DNA of 64,000 bases from a virus. The notes under the pieces are model-generated. The model was not told where the DNA came from and ran no database searches. It was given only the letters and a program-made list of their open reading frames with translations. The stretch is taken from positions 1-64,000 of the IMG/VR virus record IMGVR_UViG_3300010885_004110; one strand, given 5' to 3'. Each line of letters starts with the position of its first letter. Position 1 is the first letter of the stretch. This document shows, one piece after another, positions 14,919-22,639 of this stretch. The position numbers and the translations under genes are program-made.

Positions 14919-15775
14919 ATTAACTCCAGTAACTTATCTTTATTTCTAATAATGCTCTGTTTGTTAATTATGTGTACATCAACACCTTTAGTTGCAGATG
15001 CCCAAAAACTTCCGCAGTCAAGAGGCTTGTCAACTAAAAAAATTAATTTTTCTTTATCAACATCAAGTAAAATATCTTTGTCAAAAATTGTAAATACTGG
15101 CGGCAAGGTATAAACAAATTCAGTTTCAAACCCATTCATAATGTGTTTGGCAATACTAAATGCAATATCATTTCTAAATTGTTTAGGACTAAATCTAAAT
15201 AAATCTGCGTAATATCTATAATTGTCTTTGATAAAATCAACTAATTTAAAAAAGAATTGACTTTCTGGACTTTTATCAAACATTACCGTTGTTGCCCAGA
15301 ACATATGAATTCCAGTTTCGCTAACTCTGTTATCAAGGATGCCGGCTCTATCACCTGTGATATCATTCATAGAATGACTCATCATTACTGGCGCTTCGAT
15401 ATCCCAGTATTCATTTAAGACTGTAGAAAAGATCAAATAGTCACTGTCGATCATTAAAGTTTTATCGTAAGGGCTTAAATCCCAAACACTAAATCTGTTA
15501 GAATTTTCAAAAGGAATTGTTTGACTATTGAATCCGTCGTGCAATTTTCTATAGTTTTTAGTTACTGGCTTGTCTACTTCAATTATCTTATCAAAAATAG
15601 ATTCTGCTTTAGAATACATATTTGATTCTTTTAACCAAGCAATTGTCCATTTGTCAGTCACTAGACTAACAGGCACCTTAAGATTTTTCTTTGCCAGGCC
15701 AGCCGATATAATTGCCATTAATCCGTAATCAATTTGCGGATTGTTGTGAGCAAATATTAAAATACCTTTAGTCAT
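14915..15775 (-). CDS. Glycosyltransferase-like protein (GT-A, DxD)
   Basis: A 286-residue protein distantly similar in plan to the following glycosyltransferase. An N-terminal GILIFAHNNPQIDYGLMA segment is followed by an ISAGLAKKNLKVPVSLVTD unit and a DxD motif D110-S-D112 in TLMIDSDYLIF. The order (nucleotide-binding fold, WDLSPYDKT, then DxD) is typical of GT-A enzymes that act on glycans. No membrane helix is visible. It overlaps the gene on each side by 4 nt, so it belongs to the same operon. I cannot tell donor or acceptor; the assignment to a glycosyltransferase fold is fairly safe, the chemistry is not. Confidence 0.76.
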   Translation of the reverse strand: MTKGILIFAHNNPQIDYGLMAIISAGLAKKNLKVPVSLVTDKWTIAWLKESNMYSKAESIFDKIIEVDKPVTKNYRKLHDGFNSQTIPFENSNRFSVWDLSPYDKTLMIDSDYLIFSTVLNEYWDIEAPVMMSHSMNDITGDRAGILDNRVSETGIHMFWATTVMFDKSPESQFFFKLVDFIKDNYRYYADLFRFSPKQFRNDIAFSIAKHIMNGFETEFVYTLPPVFTIFDKDILLDVDKEKLIFLVDKPLDCGSFWASATKGVDVHIINKQSIIRNKDKLLELI

Positions 15776-16122
15776 AGATCTAATAATTTTTCAACAGTTC
15801 TACTAGATTTAATTTTTTGATATTCTTCTAAATATTCATATGTAGCTGAAAAATATCTATCTAATATTTCATCTCTAAATGCATTTAAATCAGCAATTAG
15901 GATTGGATTTTCATTAATATCAATTAAAGGAATGTTTTCAACACGACCTTCATTAATTAACATCTGAACAAATGCTATAAGCGTTTGATCAATTTTAAAG
16001 AGACCCCCATTACAGCCGTAGGTAAGCCTAGCATTAATTTTCTCTTTAAGAGTTTTACGCTGAATAGCTAGCGTTTGCCTGTAGTTTGAAAAATCTAAGG
16101 CTTTTTGTAGACGTTCGTCCAT
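15772..16122 (-). CDS. Conserved small phage protein, first gene of the cassette operon
   Basis: A 116-residue protein beginning MDERLQKALDFSNYRQTLAI, with a NARLTYGCNGGLFKIDQTLI centre and a C-terminal helix ending in RTVEKLLDL. I recall proteins with the same DERL-x-KALDF-x-NYR start in marine T4-like phages close to tail-fibre genes, without known function. It is the first gene of the overlapping minus-strand operon that runs to 6899 and has its own late-type promoter (16148-16155) and a good AGGAG ribosome-binding site (16128-16132). The helical character and position would suit a small assembly factor for fibres or a regulator of the cassette; neither is shown. Confidence 0.75.
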   Translation of the reverse strand: MDERLQKALDFSNYRQTLAIQRKTLKEKINARLTYGCNGGLFKIDQTLIAFVQMLINEGRVENIPLIDINENPILIADLNAFRDEILDRYFSATYEYLEEYQKIKSSRTVEKLLDL

Positions 16123-16147
16123 GAGATCTCCTATTAAATACGCACAT

Positions 16148-16155
16148 TATTTATG
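16148..16155 (-). promoter_or_regulatory. T4-type late promoter motif (CATAAATA)
   Basis: On the minus strand, CATAAATA lies 25 bases upstream of the ATG at 16122, in a 56-base gap after the structural genes. A start about six bases downstream would give a short leader holding the AGGAG at 16128-16132. It probably drives the radical SAM/glycosyltransferase operon late in infection. Confidence 0.5.
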
Positions 16156-16178
16156 TGGCACTTAACAGGAGTAAAAAT

Positions 16179-17120
16179 TTAACTACCAGTAATTGGATCT
16201 AGTACCGTCGATGCAGGGCCGACAATTGCAAAACTACCTGCAGTTCCAGTGGGCTGCAATACTCCGTAGGCTCTAACAGCAGTAACTGATAATGATAACG
16301 TTCCGTCAACTAGATCGCCAGGGGCTGGACTAGGCTCAGGACCTGGATCATAATATCCGTCTGTCCATGTAATTCTAAATGTTAAAACAGTAGCAGTACC
16401 GTTAGAATTGTTAGCTACATCGGACTTTGCTTCTAATTTCCAATTATTTGCAGAATACGGACTACTTGCAACTAAAGAATAATATTGTTGATACGATGTT
16501 GTTAAATTATAAAAATTAACTCCAGCAGTAATAGCTCCAAAACCCTGTGCTCCGGCAGATGCTAATAAATTACTCCACGCAGTATTTTGTTGGACGCCAC
16601 TAGTGCCACCGGTTCTTGAGCTTGAAAAACGTATTGACCCGCCGCTGTTAAAAAAGAATCTTGCTTCTTCGGCAGTGTTAAATGTAACCGTTGCAGTTGT
16701 GCTACGTGACTGATACCAGGACGAAGAAGTTGAAGTTGATGCTAATGCATCTGTAACAAATTGGCCGGATCCCAGATTAAATCTATTTGTTTTTGCTGTA
16801 TCTGCTAAAGTAGAATATTGAGTGTTGGGATTTCCAGCACCGTAGGCAATAAGACCGCCTACTGCAATTTGTACAATACTAGGTGTGACTCCAGTTTGAT
16901 GTATTAATGTATTGTAAAGATCATAGCGTAATGCATCCCACTGAGCTTTTGTTACTTGATTTCCTGATACTACCGCCGAACTAAAAGTTGTTTGCCCGTA
17001 TCCATGCGATGCATCGTAAAAATAAGTTAACTCAGGAGTTTTACCTGTTCCTATCAAAGCAATTGCTTTGTCTCGAATACTGTTATAATCCGTTGCCGAA
17101 ATTAGATCACCGATTGCCAT
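16179..17120 (-). CDS. Virion structural protein, tail-fibre region
   Basis: A 313-residue protein rich in Ser, Thr, Gly and Asn with no enzyme motif, typical of phage structural beta proteins. It begins MAIGDLISATDYNSIRDKAI, followed by a GYGQ-type turn and a helix (TKAQWDALRYDLYNTLIHQT); the middle part is Ser/Thr rich (STSTSSSWYQSRSTTATVTF) and the end is beta-rich with a DPGPEPSPAPGD linker. Similar proteins sit at the end of the fibre cluster in marine T4-like phages, as I recall. It is 9 nt from the next fibre gene upstream, so it is the last structural gene of the long minus-strand late unit. A fibre tip or decoration role is an inference from position. Confidence 0.75.
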   Translation of the reverse strand: MAIGDLISATDYNSIRDKAIALIGTGKTPELTYFYDASHGYGQTTFSSAVVSGNQVTKAQWDALRYDLYNTLIHQTGVTPSIVQIAVGGLIAYGAGNPNTQYSTLADTAKTNRFNLGSGQFVTDALASTSTSSSWYQSRSTTATVTFNTAEEARFFFNSGGSIRFSSSRTGGTSGVQQNTAWSNLLASAGAQGFGAITAGVNFYNLTTSYQQYYSLVASSPYSANNWKLEAKSDVANNSNGTATVLTFRITWTDGYYDPGPEPSPAPGDLVDGTLSLSVTAVRAYGVLQPTGTAGSFAIVGPASTVLDPITGS

Positions 17121-17129
17121 GTCTTATCC

Positions 17130-18884
17130 TTATAATACCAATGCTTCAATCATTTTAATACCATCGTCATCACTAGATTCTAATGCTACTGCAAAGACTC
17201 CAGTTGCGTGTGGTACTGCAAATGATGCACATCCATCATTGGCTGCAATTAATTCGTCACCCTTTTTAATACGTCCGATGACTTTTACTGGAACACGACC
17301 CTTAAGTGCAATATATGTGCCGCCTTCAAGATCTTTATTCATCATAAATGCTGGATTAGTACTTACTACACCAATAGCACGTTTGCCCCAAGAGCTGGCA
17401 GTGACTTCTTTTTCACCACCAATACATACTACAGTGCCGGGTTCGTACTGGGCATCAGATAAATATTTCTCAGCTAAATCAGCATATTGTGCGGCTGTTG
17501 CAGTGCCTTGAAATAAATTAGCAGTTAAGTTCCCAGATCCGTCTCTAGCTGCAATAGTATTTGATGTTGCTGTTGTTTTTGCAGATTTGTACACTGGATC
17601 TGTGTCAACTGCTGTATTATCTATTTTAAGCCTATCGGCCTTATCAACAACTCCGATAAATCTATTAGCTGTAATATTGGCTAAACTATCTCGTAATGCA
17701 ATAGAACTGTTTACTGCACCTAACTCGCCTACTAGACTGTTAAGTGTAAGGGCATTGGACGATGTACCAGTAACTGATCCAATTACATTACCGGTTAATG
17801 TTCCGGCAAATGCGCCTGCAAACGTCTTACTGGTTGCATTAAAAGCTATCGATAAATCTTCTGCAAGTACATTACCTTTTGTAGATCCAACTAAATTGCC
17901 TGTAACATTTCCGGTTAAACTTCCTAGAAATGTAGTTGCATATATATTTGCATATTTGCTAGTTGAACTTCCAATATTAAAAAAGTTATTAGTACCTGGA
18001 ATTATTGCAGTTGGGGTAAAAATTGCAACATTACGTAGATCGCTATCAGTGACTCGAACTCGAATAGTTATAGTATTGCCTAAGCGATTTTCAATTACTG
18101 GTTCGTCGCCATTTTCAATTCTAAAACGTATGTCGTTTTGATCACCTATTGTAAATCCTGCATCGCTAAATGAAATTTCTTGCGTGAAGGCAATTTCACC
18201 AGTTCTAACATAGTCACTTGCTAGATATCCACCTAATCTAGCAGCGTTACTGGCTGTTCCCCAGAAGTAATGATCAGTAGTTGTAACTCCGGTTGTTCCG
18301 TTTGTGTTGACTAGCGTTATGCCTTTCTTAATAACATCAAATCCTGTAATAGGATTAATGACGCTGTTTAGTGTAAATGCATCTTTACTAACAATAGAAA
18401 CAGTATCTCCACCAGAATTAAACTTAACAATTGTATGGTTATTTCCTAACGTGTCTTTGACAACTTGTGAGACAACTGCACTTGCACCTAAATCTGGGGC
18501 TGCTTCTGGCCCAATTAAAATAAATTCTGTGCCGTTCCATGCTTTTAATTGGTCTGAGCTAGTATCGAACCAAAAATCTCCAGATTGTAGTCCGTTGGGT
18601 GCAGTTGGTCCTATTTCAGCTCCGCTTGCAGTCCTAAAATTAGTACCGTCATAAAATCTTAATTTTTTATTACCACTATCAAACCAAATTTGTCCAGTAA
18701 TAGCCCTAGGAGGCTGACTTGTATTTGCAAAATTTTCTAATAAATGCAAAAAGTTTTCGTTTTGTACTTCGCCGTATCCGGCATAGTTCTTGCCTACAAA
18801 GCGTAAATCGGTGGTAGTATCAATGGTGCCGTCGTCTACTGAGACTAAGAAAGTTCCATTAAATTTGTCTACTTGATATGCCAT
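17130..18884 (-). CDS. Tail-fibre-like structural protein (paralogue A)
   Basis: A 584-residue fibre-type protein. Residues 1-80 carry a module shared with three neighbouring proteins: MAYQVDKFNGTFLVSVDDGT, VGKNYAGYGEVQNENFLHLL, and GQIWFDSGNKKLRFYDG. It probably anchors the protein to the same site on the baseplate. The middle holds repeated GNVTGN/GSVTG-like beta turns of a trimeric shaft. The C-terminus (about residues 460-584) begins YADLAEKY and contains YEPGTVV, GVVSTNPAFMMN and GRVPVKV-x-GR, a domain shared with paralogue B that resembles peptidase G2-type tip/chaperone domains. It could bind receptors or fold the fibre. It lies in the late structural run, behind its own GATAAATA motif. 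Confidence 0.82.
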   Translation of the reverse strand: MAYQVDKFNGTFLVSVDDGTIDTTTDLRFVGKNYAGYGEVQNENFLHLLENFANTSQPPRAITGQIWFDSGNKKLRFYDGTNFRTASGAEIGPTAPNGLQSGDFWFDTSSDQLKAWNGTEFILIGPEAAPDLGASAVVSQVVKDTLGNNHTIVKFNSGGDTVSIVSKDAFTLNSVINPITGFDVIKKGITLVNTNGTTGVTTTDHYFWGTASNAARLGGYLASDYVRTGEIAFTQEISFSDAGFTIGDQNDIRFRIENGDEPVIENRLGNTITIRVRVTDSDLRNVAIFTPTAIIPGTNNFFNIGSSTSKYANIYATTFLGSLTGNVTGNLVGSTKGNVLAEDLSIAFNATSKTFAGAFAGTLTGNVIGSVTGTSSNALTLNSLVGELGAVNSSIALRDSLANITANRFIGVVDKADRLKIDNTAVDTDPVYKSAKTTATSNTIAARDGSGNLTANLFQGTATAAQYADLAEKYLSDAQYEPGTVVCIGGEKEVTASSWGKRAIGVVSTNPAFMMNKDLEGGTYIALKGRVPVKVIGRIKKGDELIAANDGCASFAVPHATGVFAVALESSDDDGIKMIEALVL

Positions 18885-18906
18885 TGATCAACTCCGTTAT
18901 AACTGT

Positions 18907-18914
18907 TATTTATC
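18907..18914 (-). promoter_or_regulatory. T4-type late promoter motif (GATAAATA)
   Basis: Minus-strand GATAAATA in the 44-base gap between two fibre genes. The predicted start, about six bases downstream, leaves a leader of roughly 17 nt with CGGAG in front of the ATG at 18884. Confidence 0.48.
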
Positions 18915-18928
18915 GTAAATATGATGAT

Positions 18929-20731
18929 TTAATTTCTACCCACAGCAACTTCGATTACGCCAAAAACTCCGTCGAAATTCTCTAATGCTTTGCCAATTAT
19001 TGTGCCTATGGCTAACAAATTACCAGCTGCTTGAGCAACTCCGTTCCCAGCACTTATTAGCATATCACCCTTGGATATCTTTCCTTGAACTTTACACGGA
19101 ACTCTACCTTGCAAGGCAATTCCTATGACAATCTCTCCTACACACTCGCTATTCATTAAATATGCAGGATTTGTAGTGACTACTCCTGCTAATTTATTAG
19201 TGGCATTAGCTGCTATTGTTACTTCAAATTCTCCACCAAACTCTAATACGGTTCCTGGCTCATACTCTGCATCTGCAACATAGTTTTCGGCTAAGTCTGC
19301 TGCGGTTCCGTAGTATAAATTGGCATGCACTGCATTCCATTTGCGAGTAGAAATACCTAAATTAGTATTATTTGCAGAATCTGGAATAAATGCAGGAGCA
19401 GCTACGCCTCCGGAAACTAAAGAAACTGTAGAATTAATGAATGCAAAATTTGTTTTTCCGCCTGGCTGGGTTGAATCAAGAATATTGATTTTTATTGATC
19501 CAGTATTACCTATAATTGTTGGAGTAACTCCGTCGACAATTATAGACATATTTGCTGTAGTTAGGCTCGGGCCGCCTATGGTAATGTGTCCTGTTGAACT
19601 AACATCTACACTGTTTAATGTTCCTAAAGATGTTAGACTCGAAGTGATTAAGTTATTTGCTAATGTTGATCCAGAAATGTCAATTCCATCTACTGGGATT
19701 GTAATATTTTGAGATCCATCGAACGAAACACCGTTAATTTCTCTAGAAGTTGCTAATCTGTTAGCAGTATTTGCATTGCCGGAAAGTGTTGCTCCAATAA
19801 TTTGATTTGCTTGAATAATATTAAATGAACTGGTACCTGTTGTAGCCGATACATTACCTGTAACATTTCCTATTAAGTCTGCCGTGATTGTTCCGGCAGC
19901 GAAATCACCAGCACTATCTCTTACAACAATTTTTCCCACAGTATTAGATGTTGAGGCATCAACTGACCATGTTGTTGTTGCGGAACCATCAAAGTTACCA
20001 CCAGTAAGATATGTTCCACGAGTTAGTACATTAGTAGTGCTAGCTTTAATCTCAATATTGTTTTGCCCGTCAAAAAATACACCGTTAACAGTTTTACCTG
20101 GAGTTAGTCTACTGGCTGTGTCGGCGTTTCCGGTTAAATTTCCAATTAGACGTTTTGACGGATTAGTATTAATTCCTGTAGTTATTTCGGAAAATCCAGC
20201 TATTGGATTCAGGGAATTTAAAACAAAATCATTATTAGAACATACGGCAATAGTAGCACCATCAACTAATAATTCTAAAATAGCACGATTAACTCCGGAT
20301 GCATCTAAAACACGTCTGGCTTTTAATTGTGTAGTAGCAAACCCCGCTACTGCTTCTGGGCCAATGACATTCCAAATATTATTTTGGTAAACTGATAATT
20401 GATCAGTGCCGGTGTTATACCAGAGACTACCGTTAAATCCGGTAGGTTCTGTAGGTGAAATTATTGCCGATCCTACAGGAGCCCATCCTAAATCATTATA
20501 AACGCTGAGCGAATTAGTTTTTGTGTTATACCATGTTTGACCTGACAACGGTCTAGCCGGTGGAGATTCATTTGCAAAATTTTCTAACAAATGTAGAAAG
20601 TTTTCATTTTGTACCTCGCCGTAACCGGTATAGTTACGTCCTACCAGACTTATGCTAGTAGAAGTATCCAAAGTACCGTCTTCTAGTACTACTAGATATT
20701 GACCGCTAAATCTGTTAATTATATACGCCAT
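18929..20731 (-). CDS. Tail-fibre-like structural protein (paralogue B)
   Basis: A 600-residue paralogue of the previous fibre protein. It keeps the N-terminal anchor module (RFSGQYLVVLEDGTLDTST, VGRNYTGYGEVQNENFLHLL, GQTWYNTKTNSLSVY). The shaft contains two NRL/SRL-x-x-x-x-x-NGVFFDG-type units (TVNGVFFDGQNNIEIKAST and EINGVSFDGSQNITIPV), each ending in a beta strand. The C-terminal domain (YGTAADLAENYVADAEYEPG, then GVVTTNPAYLMN, GRVPCKVQGKISKGD, and a GVIEVAVG end) matches that of paralogue A. The shared ends with divergent middles suggest fibres built on one template with different shafts. It is 25 nt from the next gene upstream, with GAGCG before its ATG. Confidence 0.82.
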   Translation of the reverse strand: MAYIINRFSGQYLVVLEDGTLDTSTSISLVGRNYTGYGEVQNENFLHLLENFANESPPARPLSGQTWYNTKTNSLSVYNDLGWAPVGSAIISPTEPTGFNGSLWYNTGTDQLSVYQNNIWNVIGPEAVAGFATTQLKARRVLDASGVNRAILELLVDGATIAVCSNNDFVLNSLNPIAGFSEITTGINTNPSKRLIGNLTGNADTASRLTPGKTVNGVFFDGQNNIEIKASTTNVLTRGTYLTGGNFDGSATTTWSVDASTSNTVGKIVVRDSAGDFAAGTITADLIGNVTGNVSATTGTSSFNIIQANQIIGATLSGNANTANRLATSREINGVSFDGSQNITIPVDGIDISGSTLANNLITSSLTSLGTLNSVDVSSTGHITIGGPSLTTANMSIIVDGVTPTIIGNTGSIKINILDSTQPGGKTNFAFINSTVSLVSGGVAAPAFIPDSANNTNLGISTRKWNAVHANLYYGTAADLAENYVADAEYEPGTVLEFGGEFEVTIAANATNKLAGVVTTNPAYLMNSECVGEIVIGIALQGRVPCKVQGKISKGDMLISAGNGVAQAAGNLLAIGTIIGKALENFDGVFGVIEVAVGRN

Positions 20732-20746
20732 TTTTCGCTCCCTACA

Positions 20747-20754
20747 TATTTACT
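20747..20754 (-). promoter_or_regulatory. Weak late promoter-like motif (AGTAAATA)
   Basis: Minus-strand AGTAAATA in the 25-base gap before the paralogue B fibre gene. It matches six of eight positions of TATAAATA and shares the TAAATA core with the better sites in this window; the spacing to the ATG at 20731 is similar. It could be chance in AT-rich DNA. Confidence 0.3.
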
Positions 20755-20756
20755 CA

Positions 20757-22628
20757 TTAACTTACAAATGTCCATGCACCGCTAATAATCTGGAAAGTTT
20801 TAACTGTCCTTGAAATAGACAAGCCGGGTGCTGCTATTGTGGCTGTTGCAAAATTTACATTACTTAAACCAAATGCAGTGCCAGTGGGTGTTACAAATTC
20901 TGTATTACTTGTTGACAGAATTGGATTAATATCTAAATTTGTTGTACCGTTGACTGCAAATGAACATAAAATACGTGCTAGTGTGCCATTTCTATATTCT
21001 GCAACTGGGGCAATTTGTTCTAATAATGCTGAAATACCGGAGTTTGCAATTCCGTCCGAAATATCCATACTAAAGGCTAAATTTCGGCTTTCAGTCTTCT
21101 GATCAACATATTCTCTGTTTGCAGCATCTGTTGCTCCAGGGTCGGGATCTAATAAACTAAGGGGTCGAGAACGAGGAGCCAATACATTTGAAATTATTTT
21201 ATTACCTAGATTTAATGTACCCGATCCGTTGATAGTTAAAATTAAATCAGTATTTGGTGCTGTGACTTCAATTGCGGTATCATTAAAAAACAATTGATCA
21301 ACTGTTATCTGAGTCTGAGCACCGAATGATGTTACTCCAGGAATACTTGTAATACTAGATCCCAATGCTGTAGCAGATAATACAGTGACACCGTTAATTT
21401 TAAATTCTTTTCCGGACGATAAATTTAAATGTTCTGAACTATTCCAGCTTCCACTAAACAATTCCGGCAATGCATCGTTATAGCCTTCGGCTAAAGCACC
21501 GGAGGTTGCTGCTTGAGCTGCTTGTCCAACATCGTGCCATAACAATATATGGCTCGTTGCACCTTGCAATATTACGCCGCCGCCGGCAGCATTTGCATTA
21601 GTAGGTATTGTATCTGTTTGTTTTGCAAGTACAATATTTTTATCTTCAACTGTCATTACGCTGGTGTTGACTGTAACCACATCACCATTAACAGTTAAAT
21701 TTCCTTCAACTGTTAAACTTCCACCCATGCGTACTTCGCTACTTAGCTGACCACTATACATATTAATAATTCGATCTGCAGATTCAATTTTTATAGCTTC
21801 TTCAGCAATAACGTCACGTCTAACGTTAAGAATTAAGTTTTTGTTAGATGCAATGTTAGCAATAAGAACATTACCGTCTTGAACTTGTAACTGCCCTTGA
21901 TTTGCATCACCGATAATCAAACCTAAATTTGATGAAATAATAATTTGACCGTTAACAATATTTGATGTATCATTACGTACATAAGAACTTGCTGGTTGAT
22001 TACCTAATTTGTCCGAATTACTAGCAGTAACATTAAATTTAATGCCGCTTAATGTACTAGCATTAAATCCAGGCTCGACATTTCCACTAAATCCATCAAT
22101 TGCTAATTTTGGTGTAAAACTGTCCTTAGAAAATATACCTAATAAAATTCCATTTGTGTACAAGTATGTTACAACTCGATTTTGATTTAATGTATCTAAT
22201 ACACTAGCTACTCGTAATCCGCTGACTCCTTGGCCAACAGAATAATCAGGCCCTAATAATATTGTATTAGTGCCATCATAGAAATATAATTGTTTATCAA
22301 CATTATTGAACCATAAATCTCCTACTCCTAGACTGGTAGGACGAGTTCCGGAAATTGTAGCACTGCTAACTGGAATAAATCCTGTTCCGTTGTAAACTTT
22401 TAACTTTGATTCAGTAACATCGAACCAAATTTGTCCTCTAATAGGATGCGTTGGTGCTGCTGCGTTTGAAAAATTTTCTAATAATTTAACTAGATTTTCA
22501 TTTAACGATTCACCAAATCCGCTGTAATTTTTTCCTATTAAGGTCAAATCTGAGGATAATGTATCAACTTGTCCGTCTGCAACTGTAGCTAAAATTGTTC
22601 CATCGGTTTTGTTTATTGTATATGCCAT
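20757..22628 (-). CDS. Tail-fibre-like structural protein (paralogue C)
   Basis: A 623-residue member of the same fibre family. The N-terminal anchor is present (MAYTINKTDGTILATVADGQ, IGKNYSGFGESLNENLVKLL, GQIWFDVTESKLKVYNG). A characteristic middle segment, VEGNLTVNGDVVTVNTS followed by VEDKNIVLA, is common in long tail fibres of marine T4-like phages. The C-terminus differs from A and B: it lacks the YADLAE-type domain and ends in a beta-rich region (TEFVTPTGTAFGLSNVNFAT). This suggests a different receptor-binding or connecting role. It lies 11 nt downstream of the collar-domain fibre gene in the same late transcript. Confidence 0.82.
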   Translation of the reverse strand: MAYTINKTDGTILATVADGQVDTLSSDLTLIGKNYSGFGESLNENLVKLLENFSNAAAPTHPIRGQIWFDVTESKLKVYNGTGFIPVSSATISGTRPTSLGVGDLWFNNVDKQLYFYDGTNTILLGPDYSVGQGVSGLRVASVLDTLNQNRVVTYLYTNGILLGIFSKDSFTPKLAIDGFSGNVEPGFNASTLSGIKFNVTASNSDKLGNQPASSYVRNDTSNIVNGQIIISSNLGLIIGDANQGQLQVQDGNVLIANIASNKNLILNVRRDVIAEEAIKIESADRIINMYSGQLSSEVRMGGSLTVEGNLTVNGDVVTVNTSVMTVEDKNIVLAKQTDTIPTNANAAGGGVILQGATSHILLWHDVGQAAQAATSGALAEGYNDALPELFSGSWNSSEHLNLSSGKEFKINGVTVLSATALGSSITSIPGVTSFGAQTQITVDQLFFNDTAIEVTAPNTDLILTINGSGTLNLGNKIISNVLAPRSRPLSLLDPDPGATDAANREYVDQKTESRNLAFSMDISDGIANSGISALLEQIAPVAEYRNGTLARILCSFAVNGTTNLDINPILSTSNTEFVTPTGTAFGLSNVNFATATIAAPGLSISRTVKTFQIISGAWTFVS

Positions 22629-22639
22629 TTATGTTTACC

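Noticed and set aside
17587-18654. Long plus-strand open frames opposite the fibre genes (also near 19320-20390 and 47775-48425)
   Set aside because: They are hydrophobic, low-complexity mirror images of the Ser/Thr/Gly/Ala-rich structural genes, lack ribosome-binding sites and have no recognisable motif.
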